Shown piece after piece: positions 1 to 10,936 of a stretch of DNA of 64,000 bases; the first letter of the stretch is position 1; every line of letters begins with the position of its first letter. Position numbers and translations under genes: made by a program. Origin of the DNA: Plasmodium brasilianum (taxonomy: Eukaryota > Apicomplexa > Aconoidasida > Haemosporida > Plasmodiidae); contig NC_090118.1 in assembly GCF_023973825.1 (NCBI RefSeq), forward strand, positions 124,001-188,000. The letters run 5' to 3'. The notes below the pieces were generated by a model that saw only the letters and a list, made by a program, of their open reading frames with translations, was not told the DNA's origin and did not search any database.

Positions 1-933
1 AAAGAAATTATGATGATGAAAAACTTTGAAGAGGAAATTACTTTCGAAATTGAAAAGGAGTTAATGAAAGAAACTGACATGGAAATTATTATGACAGATC
101 ATGAAAAAGTTGAATCAACTTTTGAACGTGCAAACGGAATTACAATGTTAGAGGATGTAAAGGAAGCATTAACGTTAGAACCTGAAAACGAAATTGCAGT
201 GCTTGAGGACGTAAAGGAAGCATTAACGCTCGAGAGTGAAAATGAAATAACTATGTCAGAGAACGCAAAACATGATTTCTTCACAGAAATATATAATCAA
301 GAATTGAGTAAAGAACGGGAAACAGACGATGAGGTGACAGATGAATTAGGAAATGACAGTATCTCAAACGACACAACTAAAAAATTAATTACCACAAACA
401 ATACGAAACAACGAAAAAAATTAAAAAGAAAAGGATTTAGTGAAAGATTTAAAATAAAATTAAAGCTGATGGACAACTTAAAGAAAAGTAGCTTAAAAGA
501 AGAAAAAATTGAAAAAAGAAGAAATAAAAAAAAAAAAAAAAAGAGTTTGAAACAAATTATTAAAGATATATTAAATGAAGAAACTATAAAAGAAACCTTA
601 CTTGAAAACGAGATAAAAGAAATTTTGCATGAAAAGATATTAAAAAAAAATTTACTTTGTCAAGAAAAAGAAAAACTAAAACAAAATGAGGAATATCTAC
701 GCTGTGAAGAATATTCGGAGGGAAAATATGTAAGGGAAGAAAAAATTGTAAAAGGCCACTATGAAATGAAAAAGTCAAAGGAAAAATTAGATAGAGAAGA
801 AAAAATAAAAAAAATTATGAGTAGTAAACGTGTAACATTAACTGAAGGTTTAGCCAAAAAAAGAGCAATTTTCAATGCAGAGAAAAATATGCAAGATTAT
901 TTTACTGATGATTTTTTTTGTCCTTGCTCATGA
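1..933 (+). CDS. 3' part of an unknown Lys/Glu-rich Plasmodium protein (5' end outside window)
   Basis: The frame is open from base 1 and ends at the TGA at 931-933, so the true start lies upstream of the window; the ATG codons at 10-18 need not be the start. About 310 residues are visible. The first third is acidic and holds an imperfect internal duplication in which the motif LEDVKEALTLE occurs twice about 20 residues apart, each followed by a short ENEI segment. The middle is strongly basic with a Lys run, and the rest is helical, Glu/Lys-rich, and probably coiled coil. There is no membrane segment or recognisable enzyme motif in the visible part. It ends with Phe-Phe-Cys-Pro-Cys-Ser. I do not recognise the family. 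The even coding composition over 900 bases makes a real gene likely; the function is unknown. Confidence 0.75.
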   Translation, partial: KEIMMMKNFEEEITFEIEKELMKETDMEIIMTDHEKVESTFERANGITMLEDVKEALTLEPENEIAVLEDVKEALTLESENEITMSENAKHDFFTEIYNQELSKERETDDEVTDELGNDSISNDTTKKLITTNNTKQRKKLKRKGFSERFKIKLKLMDNLKKSSLKEEKIEKRRNKKKKKKSLKQIIKDILNEETIKETLLENEIKEILHEKILKKNLLCQEKEKLKQNEEYLRCEEYSEGKYVREEKIVKGHYEMKKSKEKLDREEKIKKIMSSKRVTLTEGLAKKRAIFNAEKNMQDYFTDDFFCPCS

Positions 934-1810
934 TTTCATAATATATACAAAAAGAGAAGCAATTTAAGCAAAAAAATATATGTGGATTTCGAAAAACTAT
1001 TAATAGGTGACATCTTATATTTTTTTTTTTGTGGTATACTTTATAAGAATAAAATATATTCGGCACGGTAATATTAAATTAGAAAACATACAAGAGATTC
1101 TTAAAAAAAAAGAAAGAAATCCAGATAAAATCTAAAAATAGGAGTAAAAAAATAAAATGATTACGCATATATATATAAATTTATACAAGTTTATGCATAT
1201 ATATATATATGATATACATGTATAAGTGTGTATATGTACGATATATGCGTAGTTGAATTCAAAAAAAAAAAATAAAAAAAAGAATAATAAAATATATGCA
1301 TTTTATACATTTCTAGTTTATACTAAAAAGAAAAATGATAAAGTTCTTTCTTATACGTAAACATCCTAAAAACATACATGTGTACGTGTACATATATGTA
1401 CAAATAACAGTCTGAACAAAAGCAACAATAATTGCGTATAATTTTTATACATGTATAGCACAATCTTCCAAAAAAAAAAAAAAGAACAGAATAATATATA
1501 TACTTATGAAATGTTTGTGCAGCAAAATCTTAAAAGGAAAGAGCAAAAATTTTATATTATATATACATCATACACATAAACAAAATCTAGAAAAAAGGAA
1601 ATATATGTAATTATGAATGTACAACGATATCTAAAATAGGAAGAGACAAAAAAGAAAAAAAAAATTAACAAATATATGAAGAGCAATCTTTTTTTTTTCT
1701 TGACCATATCGAGTTCAAAAAAAAGAACACAACCAAAAAGAAAAAAATAAGTTAGAAGAAGAATAAGAAGCAGTAAGAAATAAAAAGGAAAAAGTCAACA
1801 TATATAAAAA
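934..1810. other. Intergenic region upstream of the dioxygenase gene
   Basis: About 880 bases of AT-rich sequence with short (AT)n tracts near 1165-1215, several poly-A runs and repeated ATGTAC/GTACAT words around 1370-1400. It must hold the 3' end of the first gene and the promoter of the next (same strand). I see no supported gene or RNA in it. Confidence 0.7.
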
Positions 1811-3133
1811 ATGGATATAAAAAAAAAGTTGCAAAACTCGAGAGATGAATATGATAACAATGATGAAAAGGAAAAATATACAAATATAAAAAGAAATGAA
1901 GAAAATTTTGAAGCTAGGAAAAATAGTGATATATATATAGATAACTATAAAATGCAAAAAGAAAAAGAGGACGAATTCGGTATTATATTATATGATAATG
2001 AGATAAAATACAGTGATGATATGCAGACAATTGTTCGAAAAGTAATTAATGAAAAGAATATTGATTTTTATAAAAAATACTCTTCTTTTCTTTTATACTT
2101 AAGCAATGAGACAGAATATAATGAAATAGATGAAAATAATACAATTGATAAAAACAATGCGAATGATGAAAACACGAAAGTTTTTTTTAAGATTCAACTA
2201 GCGCCCCAGAATATGAGCATTATTTATAATATAATTGATAAAAAGATGATTGAAAAAATTTTATCATTATGTGCTAATAAATATAAAAAAAGTAAAACAT
2301 CAGTTGGGTATATAACAGATAAACAAGAACATTATAAAATTACGAATTCAATAAATAGAACCAGTTCCACTGTTTTTTTATATACTATTAGAAACCGATC
2401 TGTAATAGAAGAAAATAAATTTGATAATCAAAGTTCAATTGTATATACAAAGGATGAGAGTATCATTGAATTAGAAAATACCATATGTAATCTAGTTAAA
2501 ATACCCTTGTGCTATTTAGAGCCATTAGCTATAGTAAAATATGAAAAAGATAATTATTTCAATTTACATCATGATGGAACATTCAGAAGAGCAACTCTTT
2601 TAATTTATTTAAATGATGTTAATAAAGATGGAGAAACTATATTTCCGTATTATAACTTAACTATCAAACCAATTCAAGGGTCTGGTATATTTTGGTACAA
2701 TAATATACCTGTTGAAGAAGAATATGCAATTACTTATTGTGTAAATAGAATAAATAAAATATATGAACAAGAAAAATTAACACATAGCCAAAATTTTGAA
2801 GGAAATATAAATACTACTCCTACAAAAGAAAGTATTAAAAATGTACATTATCCTTCTTCAAAAAATGAACAACCACCAGAAATCTTACATAGTAATTCTA
2901 AACACGAATTCCCTAATGAAAATAAAAAGTGCATTAATAAAACAATGGATCTTATTAATTTTCTGAGCGAAAAATCAAACTTGCAGAAATTCTCTATTGA
3001 TGTTATAAATGATGAACTTGGTAATATGTATATTGCTGATATGACCATGTTACACCAAGCTAACAAAGTTACAGAGGAATCCAAGTATGTTATTAATTGC
3101 TTTTTTAATGTAAACATAGTTCGAAATGTCTAA
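1811..3133 (+). CDS. Prolyl-4-hydroxylase-like 2-oxoglutarate/Fe(II) dioxygenase
   Basis: Single-exon 440-residue protein. The iron ligands are visible as H253-x-D255, in a segment reading HHDGTFRRATLLIYLN, followed by GETIFPYY and a GSGIFWYN strand typical of the prolyl 4-hydroxylase alpha family. The second iron histidine is H415, and the 2-oxoglutarate-binding lysine is K425; this ten-residue His-to-Lys spacing is the family norm. About 90 extra Asn/Lys-rich residues lie between the two halves of the metal site, a usual Plasmodium insertion. The N-terminal 120 residues are hydrophilic with no signal peptide, so a cytosolic or nuclear protein is more likely than a collagen-type ER enzyme. 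By family it would hydroxylate a protein proline; the substrate is unknown. The start is the first ATG after a stop-rich leader. Confidence 0.85.
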   Translation: MDIKKKLQNSRDEYDNNDEKEKYTNIKRNEENFEARKNSDIYIDNYKMQKEKEDEFGIILYDNEIKYSDDMQTIVRKVINEKNIDFYKKYSSFLLYLSNETEYNEIDENNTIDKNNANDENTKVFFKIQLAPQNMSIIYNIIDKKMIEKILSLCANKYKKSKTSVGYITDKQEHYKITNSINRTSSTVFLYTIRNRSVIEENKFDNQSSIVYTKDESIIELENTICNLVKIPLCYLEPLAIVKYEKDNYFNLHHDGTFRRATLLIYLNDVNKDGETIFPYYNLTIKPIQGSGIFWYNNIPVEEEYAITYCVNRINKIYEQEKLTHSQNFEGNINTTPTKESIKNVHYPSSKNEQPPEILHSNSKHEFPNENKKCINKTMDLINFLSEKSNLQKFSIDVINDELGNMYIADMTMLHQANKVTEESKYVINCFFNVNIVRNV

Positions 3134-4311
3134 TTTTTCCCTCATCCTTTTGCACAGGTTAAATCTTCCGAATGTTCAGCGTGCATATATATAAATACAG
3201 CAGGAGTGGGAAAAAACTATATTATCGCACACATGTGGAGTTTATTTTACCTTGTCATATCCACGCAATGAAATATTTTTATCCGTTGTAATAGAAAGTG
3301 GGAAATAAGTTTAAATACTTGAACTTATTCTATCAGTTATTAAAAAATGCAAAATACCAAATATATAAAATGAAAAATAGGGTAAATAGAAAAGCAAAAA
3401 AAAAAGTGCACAAAAATTGTAAAAAAAGCATTTAAAATTTTAAATGGATTAAATAATATAACTTAAAAAAAAATGAAACACACGTAATAAAACTAAAAAA
3501 TATCGTGAATTTGTTAATATACACAAAATACATTTATATATATATATATATATATGTGAACATATGTACATAAGGATGTATATATGTATGTAAATATAAT
3601 AATACCACTCTTTTTTAATTCTTTTCTTTTTCTTTCTCAAAGTTTATTTTTTTACTTATGTTTTCTTGTTCTTGAAATAATATTCCCTTAATAAATATTT
3701 GATTATGGGTATGCATATACATATGTATGCAAACTAACGTATATCATTACTTTACAAGTTATATGCTCCTTTTTTGTGTATAATTAAAGTATTTGTGTTA
3801 CTTACGTTTTATCTTTTTTTTTTTTTTTCTGTCAGTTAATTAAAATATATTATACGTAAATAATTTATTCATTTAATATTTGCCTTTTTCTTAATGTTTT
3901 TTAATAAATTTTTTTACTTGATTTTCCCCTTTTCTGCACAATTATAATGTTGTGAATGTATATTATAATTTTTTTTTTATTTTAACAAAAATTTGTGAAT
4001 TTTATAAAAAATTTTTAAAAGTGTCTTGTGATAATTAAACTTTTAAGTAATAATTCGATGATTTTGGAAATGTGATCTTCGAAAAAAAAAAAATTACTAA
4101 TGTATAATCTAAAAAAAAAATAGAAAAAGAAAAGAAAGTATGTCATTACATGTATTCGTCGTACTTCATAGATTAGACCTACTTTATTAAATTTATAAGA
4201 AGCTTTGAAATGTTAACATTTTGAAGTTACAAAATTGGTGAAATTTTATAAATATGTTCACTTATGTAAAGATTTATATATACGCACACATGGAAATATA
4301 TGCATAAATTG
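3134..4311. other. Intergenic region between convergent 3' ends
   Basis: About 1.2 kb separating the dioxygenase (+) from LSM8 (-). It holds an (AT)n tract near 3535-3555 and poly-T stretches near 3813-3829. Both 3' untranslated regions should lie here. No further gene was found. Confidence 0.65.
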
Positions 4312-4908
4312 CTATATTAACAAAATATCTTGTGTTTCCTCTTTTTTATATCCAATTACTTGCTTCAGCATTTCCGGCTTAATTTTATTGTGTAAAATAT
4401 TTTTATCTACGTCCTCGTCAATTTCACCGATTAGGGTTCTTGCAAAAAAAAAAAAAAAAATTAAAAAAAATTTGAAAAAAATTAAAGGTTAATAAAACTC
4501 AAAGAAACAGATAACTATAGTAATTAAATGATGAAATTAAAACTAGTTAAGAAGCAGCTTTAATAAAAACAATTTTTTTTTTTTTTTTTTTTTTAATTCT
4601 GCTCTTTTGTAAATTACACAGTATCTCCTCTAATTATGTACAAGCCTAAACTTATTTTCTCCAACGATTCTTTATAAATTCTTTCATAACAATTTCCAAG
4701 TATTATATTTGTTGTTTGGTCAAAACCTTTTAATTTTCCCGTGAATATTCTACTATCATTTGTTATCACTAATATTTCATCTGAAAAAATAAAAAATAAT
4801 TTAATAAATTTACAAATAACCATTTAGCAAAAATTGTTACGAATAATTACTTATCTTCGCAGTTTACTGCTTACTTTCTAAATAAGATTCAATGTTTATA
4901 GAAGTCAT
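4312..4908 (-). CDS. LSM8: U6 snRNA-associated Sm-like protein LSm8, three exons
   Basis: LSm8 caps the nuclear LSm2-8 ring that binds the 3' oligo-U tail of U6 snRNA and supports splicing. I join exon 1 at 4908-4875, exon 2 at 4780-4618 and exon 3 at 4438-4312, all with GT/AG ends and phases that fit, giving 107 residues with stop TAG at 4314-4312. The protein starts MTSINIESYLE, like other LSm8 proteins. The Sm1 motif is around residues 14-39, with LKGFDQTTNIIL. The Sm2 motif is around 56-66, with LGLYIIRGD, followed by a GEIDED tail after the Sm fold. These are LSm8-type signatures rather than canonical Sm. The third-exon acceptor sits just after a poly-T tract. Only exon 2 is long enough to appear as an obvious reading frame, so the gene is easy to miss. 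Confidence 0.92.
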
Positions 4909-6241
4909 GATTCTGCAATTCTTAGTTTATTCAGGCATATAACACATATATGGTATATTTATACAAATGTATGTATGTACGTATAAATGTATATATTTTT
5001 AATCCTCTCAACTTTCCGTTCTTTTATTTTTAAGTTTCATAAAAAACAAAAACATTGGTGAACAGCATTCAGATTCTTCATCACCTTTGCTATATATATT
5101 AAACACTAAAAATATCTTTTGCTATATAGTAAAATTTCTAAAACTCATAAATAAATTTCATTTCATTTTTATCTTTTTAAAAAGGTTCAAAAAATGACTG
5201 TTGCACTTCATTCTAATATACCCTTATATCACAAAAATTACCTCTTAAATATTTATAAATACATATAATACTTTAAACATTTTAATTAAGCAGTGCTTTT
5301 ATTATAGGCATTGGCCTATTTTTACGAATTCCGTGTGCACGTACAAATTTATTGTGTACTGCGCATATATATATGCGAATGTATATTTTTTTTTTTATTC
5401 TTCGCTCAGGTTTAATATTACTTTCTTATTTTTATTGTGCGTTATAATAAAAGAAAAACTATTTATGCAAATGTTAATATGATTAATGATGCAATATTAT
5501 TTTTTCATCTATGCGTGTTTTATATTTTGCAAAAACGTATTTACGTTATGCAGTTACTCTTTAAAGGGGAAACGTAAAACTTTTTTTTTACCCACAACAG
5601 TTTATATGCAAATCAACAAACAATAGAATGATTAAGCAAGTATATACATATATATATATGCACTACTTCGTAAATATCTGTTATCAAACAACGGTTGATG
5701 GAGAGTACGAATATTTCCAAATATATTAAATATTATAACTGCGAAGTGTTCAAGGGGAATATTTAACGAGTCAAAATGTAAATCCTGCAACAAGATAAAA
5801 ATTTTAAAGGAATATTTTTATTTCTTGAAAATTGTTTAGAGTTCAAGTATTGCATATATATGTGTATCCCAGTACTTACAAATATATTGCACTTGTTTCA
5901 TTAAAGTATGTTTCATTTTATTGAGCTGAATAAAATCTCATCTTTTAACATATTTTTGCTTTTATATTTTTTTACCGGAATACATTTAAACGTGTACGTG
6001 AAATGTATTTTTATGTTATTATAAATAGGAGTTTATCTTTTCGAACTGAAGTATATTCCCCCTTTAAATATATGAGTAAAAAAAATTGCACAGTTTTCCT
6101 TCCATTTGTATTATATCTCAAGCAACTATTTCCGCTTGTATAAAAAGGGTGTCATATCAGATGTAAGAAAAAAGAAGGAAAATTTAATATATGTATTAAG
6201 GGTGATATAAGTAATACATAAACACAAGCGTACACAAATAT

Positions 6242-6287
<46 letters not shown>

Positions 6288-6912
6288 CAATTGTGTGTAA
6301 ATTCTGCCCTATTTTGAACTACATTTTTTTCTTTTTTTTTCCATACTTAATCATTAAATATTACACATTTTAATACAATACAATTAAGAAATTAGCTCCT
6401 TGTACAAATAAAAAAAAAAAAGTAGAGCTCTGAAAATATTAAATTTCCATTGTTATAATTCTGAAACTGTTTTATAATATTTTATTATATTTAATAAATA
6501 CTGTTAGAAAAATATGTTCACTCAAATGAGGGCAAAAAAAAAAAAAAAATTTTAATTAAAATTAAAAGAAGCAAAAATGAAAGAGTAAAACCGCGTAAAT
6601 AGTGTGCAAAGATGCACAACAATCATATTAACAAAACCTTAAAAAGGGAAATATTAAAAGAACTAATTTCTTCAAAAATATATAATATTAAAAAAAAAAA
6701 AAATTCCAAGTTAAAGGGTTAATATAATTACATATGAATTAGCTATAATCTAAAACTGTAAGTCTTTAATACACTTTTTTTTTTTTTTTTTTTTTTCCTT
6801 TTTTCTTTAGTCAAAGTATTCTACGGTTATATTCCCTTATTTTTAGCTATATATTTGTACTTCAAATATTCTTGCACTTATATTAGAATTACAACGATTA
6901 ACATAATTGTCC
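4909..6912. other. Intergenic region, LSM8 5' side to prohibitin 3' side
   Basis: Two kilobases of AT-rich DNA. It contains a pure (AT)n microsatellite at 6246-6286 and poly-A/T runs at 6535-6550 and 6777-6796. It should hold the LSM8 promoter and the prohibitin 3' untranslated region. No coding segment with support was found on either strand. Confidence 0.65.
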
Positions 6913-7731
6913 CTATAAATTTTTTGGGTTTAACAAAATGTTTGAATTTGATGGAAAATAAGTAACATTTTTTGATTTGCTCAAATTTTCAGCTATTTCT
7001 TTAGCTGCTTCCAATTTTCTAATTTCAAGTAAACTATTCCCATATTCTTTAACTGCTGTGGATATTAATTTAGCAGCTTCTGCTTCTCCTTGCGCTTTAA
7101 TAACAGCAGCAATTTTTTCTTGCTCTGTTTTTGCAACAATAAATTTTACCCTTTCACTTTCTTGCTGTGCAACTTGTTTGTCTTCAATAGCTTTAGCAAA
7201 TTCTTTTCCATAACTTAAATGAGTAATTGCTACATCGTCTAATAATATATTAAAATGTTTAGCTCTTGCTGTAATACTTTCTCTTATTTCTTTAGAAATT
7301 TTATCTCTTTGAGTTAATAAGGATTCTGCATTATATTTTGCAACAACAGCCTTAAGTACTTCATTTCCAATTGAGGGTAAAACACGTTCATCATAATCTG
7401 GCCCTAAAGTACTATGCAAATATGGAAGATGCTTTGTATGAGGTCTAAATAATAGTCTTAAACTTAAGGTAACAATCTGTAAATCTCTTGTTCCTGTTGT
7501 CGTATTAATTACTTTCGGTTTCATTTTTATATCATATATATATGGAGTTTGAAACCAAGGAATGTAAAAATGACTCCCTTCTCCATATGTATTTTCACTT
7601 ACTCCTCCAAAACGATTGAACATAACACACCTCTCTCCCCCATCTACATCATATATAAAAGTATATGGAATTAAACTTAACCCTCCTGCAACAACACTTA
7701 GCCTTCCTATTGAAGATAAAAGCTTCTCCAT
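6913..7731 (-). CDS. PHB1: Prohibitin 1 (mitochondrial inner-membrane SPFH protein)
   Basis: Single exon, 272 residues, the normal size for PHB1. A hydrophobic N-terminal segment (about residues 8-27) acts as membrane anchor. It is followed by the SPFH/prohibitin domain, with the landmarks GGERCVMFNRFGG, YGEGSHFYIPWFQ and RPHTKHLPYLHSTLGPDYDERVLPSI. A C-terminal coiled coil (about 180-250) carries the characteristic VAQQESERVKFIV and AIIKAQGEAEAAKLIS-like segments. Prohibitin 1 assembles with prohibitin 2 into large rings of the mitochondrial inner membrane that influence protease activity and membrane organisation. The match extends over the whole length with no insertion, unusual for this genome and a sign of strong constraint. 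The start ATG is the first in frame. Confidence 0.96.
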   Translation of the reverse strand: MEKLLSSIGRLSVVAGGLSLIPYTFIYDVDGGERCVMFNRFGGVSENTYGEGSHFYIPWFQTPYIYDIKMKPKVINTTTGTRDLQIVTLSLRLLFRPHTKHLPYLHSTLGPDYDERVLPSIGNEVLKAVVAKYNAESLLTQRDKISKEIRESITARAKHFNILLDDVAITHLSYGKEFAKAIEDKQVAQQESERVKFIVAKTEQEKIAAVIKAQGEAEAAKLISTAVKEYGNSLLEIRKLEAAKEIAENLSKSKNVTYFPSNSNILLNPKNL

Positions 7732-8745
7732 TAAAGAGTGTAACTGAGAAATGTGTACTTACGTATATAAATATATAAATATATATATATATATGCATGT
7801 GCAGGGGTAAGAACGCCTATCTAAGTATATACCCTCTGTTATCTATGTGCATGGACTACATATATATATTTTATGAAGTGGTGACAAAAAAAAATATCGT
7901 GGTTTAAATATATCTCTTTGGATGTGCCGTATTCTCCTATTTCATTTATACATATATATATATATATATATACACATACATGAGAACATACGAACTTACA
8001 AATATGCAAACATATACTATACACGTTATCAGTTTTTATTCATATTTTTCAGCCCATATAAAAATTACTCTTTACCTTTTAAATAAATAACCTTTGCTAT
8101 TCTTTTAACAAATTCGTTTATATATATAAATTGTGTTGTTTCTTTTATTTTTTATTCTTTCTAACATTTACGATTATTTTCATATCTTTATAAAAATGAA
8201 AATATTGTAGAAGCTTTTTCCAGCGTTATAACGATGTTTTATTTTGCCTTTTAAAGCGTATTCATTGTTTCCTCTATACCCCTTATTAATGTAAATATTA
8301 AATAATATTTTAATTCTTATGTTAATAATTTTATATATATAATAATTTTACCTTTTTAATTATCAGTTTAGGGGGAATTTTTTACAATTCGAAAAATATA
8401 TTATCATCAATCAAAATTAATATAAAAAAAATTGCATAAATAATGAGGTATATTTACGCAAACGAAAAAACTATATATAAATAAAATGAAAACAAGATCA
8501 AAATAATAAATTGGGCGTTACATACATGTACATATACGTATATGCATTATTTTCAAAGTATGGAATTTCTTTTCATTTTCGAAAATTTTTTAAATGAAAA
8601 TAAAACAAAAAATAGAATAAATGAATAAAATAAAAAAGAATTAATTAGAATAAGATGCAAAAATCTTTAGCAATCTATTCAAAATAACTGAACTTTTTTT
8701 CCAGTACTTCCTGTTTTTCCCAAGTATTTCCATACGACATCAAAT
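7732..8745. other. Intergenic region, prohibitin 5' side
   Basis: About 1 kb with (AT)n tracts near 7776-7795 and 7951-7971. It holds the prohibitin promoter and the 3' untranslated region of the CCDC124-like gene. No gene was seen. Confidence 0.6.
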
Positions 8746-10474
8746 TTAATCTCTTTGGTTCATAGGGTTATCTGCCGACTTTTTGAACTATAAAGGAGGA
8801 AGGTAAACATGTAGGTATGTTTATTTATATGTATATATATATATGTAAGCGTATTTATATTTGTGATTATTTGCATGTGTTCATACTAATGTTTATTCGT
8901 TTAAGCTTGCGTAATTATGTGTATGAACCCATTACATATAAAAGCTTTTTATCAGTCTTATATAATTATATAACTCTTTTTTAATAATAGGTATCATGCG
9001 GCTTGATTTATTTAACACCGCGAATATATGTATGTATACCTGTTTCCATAGAATTTGCTTATACTGCGATAGTTTCAAGCCTTTATGCTCTTCTTTAACA
9101 AGCGGTAAATTTTCCTCTTCAAACATTTTATAAGCCTTAGAAAAAGGTAAAATAACATAATTAAATAAAGATATTTTTGTATGTTCTCATACATGTATGT
9201 ATATGTACAATGGGATATATGTTTTCTTGAAAAAATAAAATAGATGTAATTTCCCATTTGAGCTTACAGCTTTAACACTTTTAGTTTTTTCGAATGACAC
9301 ATTATCCAAAGCAGATATAACATCATCAATTCCAGTAGCTAATAAAAAAAAAAAATTGTTCTTTTCTTATTTTAAGTTGTAATGTTTTTATAAATATAAA
9401 GGTTATTATAAATGAGTAACTACAAATATGCGAAAAATTTTATGTTTTTCCATGTGTTTTATCCCCCCCTTACCATTTATATACTCATCACAGTAGTTCA
9501 TTTCTTCCCTTTGGATGTGATTAATGTTGTCTTCTAATTCCATCTGGTGCACGTTAATATTGTCCTGCAAAAAACAAACAAATAAACAATAAACGATAAA
9601 ATTACTGAAAAATCTAAAAGAACTAATGTTAGCACAACCTTATACTGTGCTATAATTGAACAAAAGGAATAAAATCTTAAGTTTGCTAAAAACACCTTTT
9701 TCCATTTTTAAACTACATAGTAAAAAAAAAAAAATGTAATTTAAAACCTCTTAATTTATGTATATTCATTACCTTCTTTTTTTTTTCATTTTGTATTTCC
9801 TTCTTTTTCTCTTCAATCAACCTCTGTAATATTTGTGCCTGTGTCACCTTTGCATTTGTTGTTTTCTGAAAAGTAAAAAAAAAATTAAAACACATTTTAA
9901 AGGAGTTTTTTAAATTGTCATAATTAAAAGGAAAATGTTTAAATTGTTAAACGAACATTCCTGAATATAAATTTATTTTCTTTATAATATCAAAACACTT
10001 ACGCCCTCTTTATTCGACTTTAACGATTTCTCTTCCTCTCCATATAATTCCCTCAATTCTTTTTTTCTGTCTAACTTTTGTTGCCTTTTATTTTCAGCTT
10101 CAGCCTAAAAGTAAAATGTGCGCATAAAGGGGATGATTTTAAGCATATCGCATATAACGATTACAAATGATGATGAAACAAAGGAAGAAAAAAAAAAAGA
10201 AAAAAGAACATATAAACAAACAAACATACGTACAAACAAACATACGTACAAACAAACATACGTACAAACAAACATACGTACAAACAAACAAACAGACAAA
10301 CAATCTACATGATGTTACTTTTCTTTGAATTTTCGCTTGCGCTTTTTTGTCATCATCTTTCCAAAATTCATCTAATTTTTTTTCTTCTATCTCTTTCTGT
10401 TTTCTGTCTTTTTCAATCTTTTTTCTTAGTCTGGCTTCTATAGCCCTTGAGTTTCCCGCACCCCATTGTGGCAT
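8746..10474 (-). CDS. CCDC124/Lso2-like ribosome-associated protein, seven exons
   Basis: Seven exons join cleanly on the minus strand: 10474-10319, 10104-10003, 9865-9773, 9564-9474, 9338-9268, 9135-9040 and 8787-8746. This gives 216 residues (human CCDC124 has 223). Exon 1 encodes MPQWGAGNSRAIEARLRKKI and then the family hallmark FWKDDDKKAQAKIQRK. The middle exons give a charged helix and KVTQAQILQRL, matching the CCDC124 TRAQI segment. The end is WKQFKKSADNPMNQRD, matching the family terminus SPDNPMNQR. By family, CCDC124 and yeast Lso2 bind idle 80S ribosomes at the intersubunit face and help restart translation after stress. All introns are short (about 130-230 bases) with GT/AG ends. 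Intron 1 holds a 16-bp tandem repeat. No single exon exceeds 156 bases, so gene finders may miss it. Confidence 0.93.
10214..10302. repeat. 16-bp tandem repeat in intron 1 of the CCDC124-like gene
   Basis: The unit CATACGTACAAACAAA recurs with a 16-base period at 10225, 10241, 10257 and 10273, trailing into CAAA-type repeats. It lies inside intron 1 (10318-10105) and keeps long spurious reading frames open on both strands. Confidence 0.9.
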
Positions 10475-10895
10475 TTTTTTTCAAAAATATTTTATTAAGA
10501 TATTTAATAAATTAAAAAAAAAAAAAAAAAATCTAATTTACTTAGCTTGCAATTATTTACTGCATATAAAAAAAAAATTATTTATATATTCACATTTATA
10601 TTCTCAAATATTAAGGCCTTTTTCCCATTTTAAAATCCACAACTTAACGAAATGCTATTATCATCGTTAATATATTTTTTTTTCTTAATGCTTCAAAAAT
10701 AATTTTAAATTTTACAAAAAAATTAGCCCTACTTCGATTACTGCTGCGGACATGTATATAATAAAAAATAGTGTAATGAAATTGCAAAAATGTTTTACCC
10801 TTTTAATGGTAATTTCATTAAAACTTATATATATAGGCTATTTAATCGTAGATTTTCATTTTTTTTTTTCCCCCCCATTAATTTTACAAATATAC

Positions 10896-10936
<41 letters not shown>

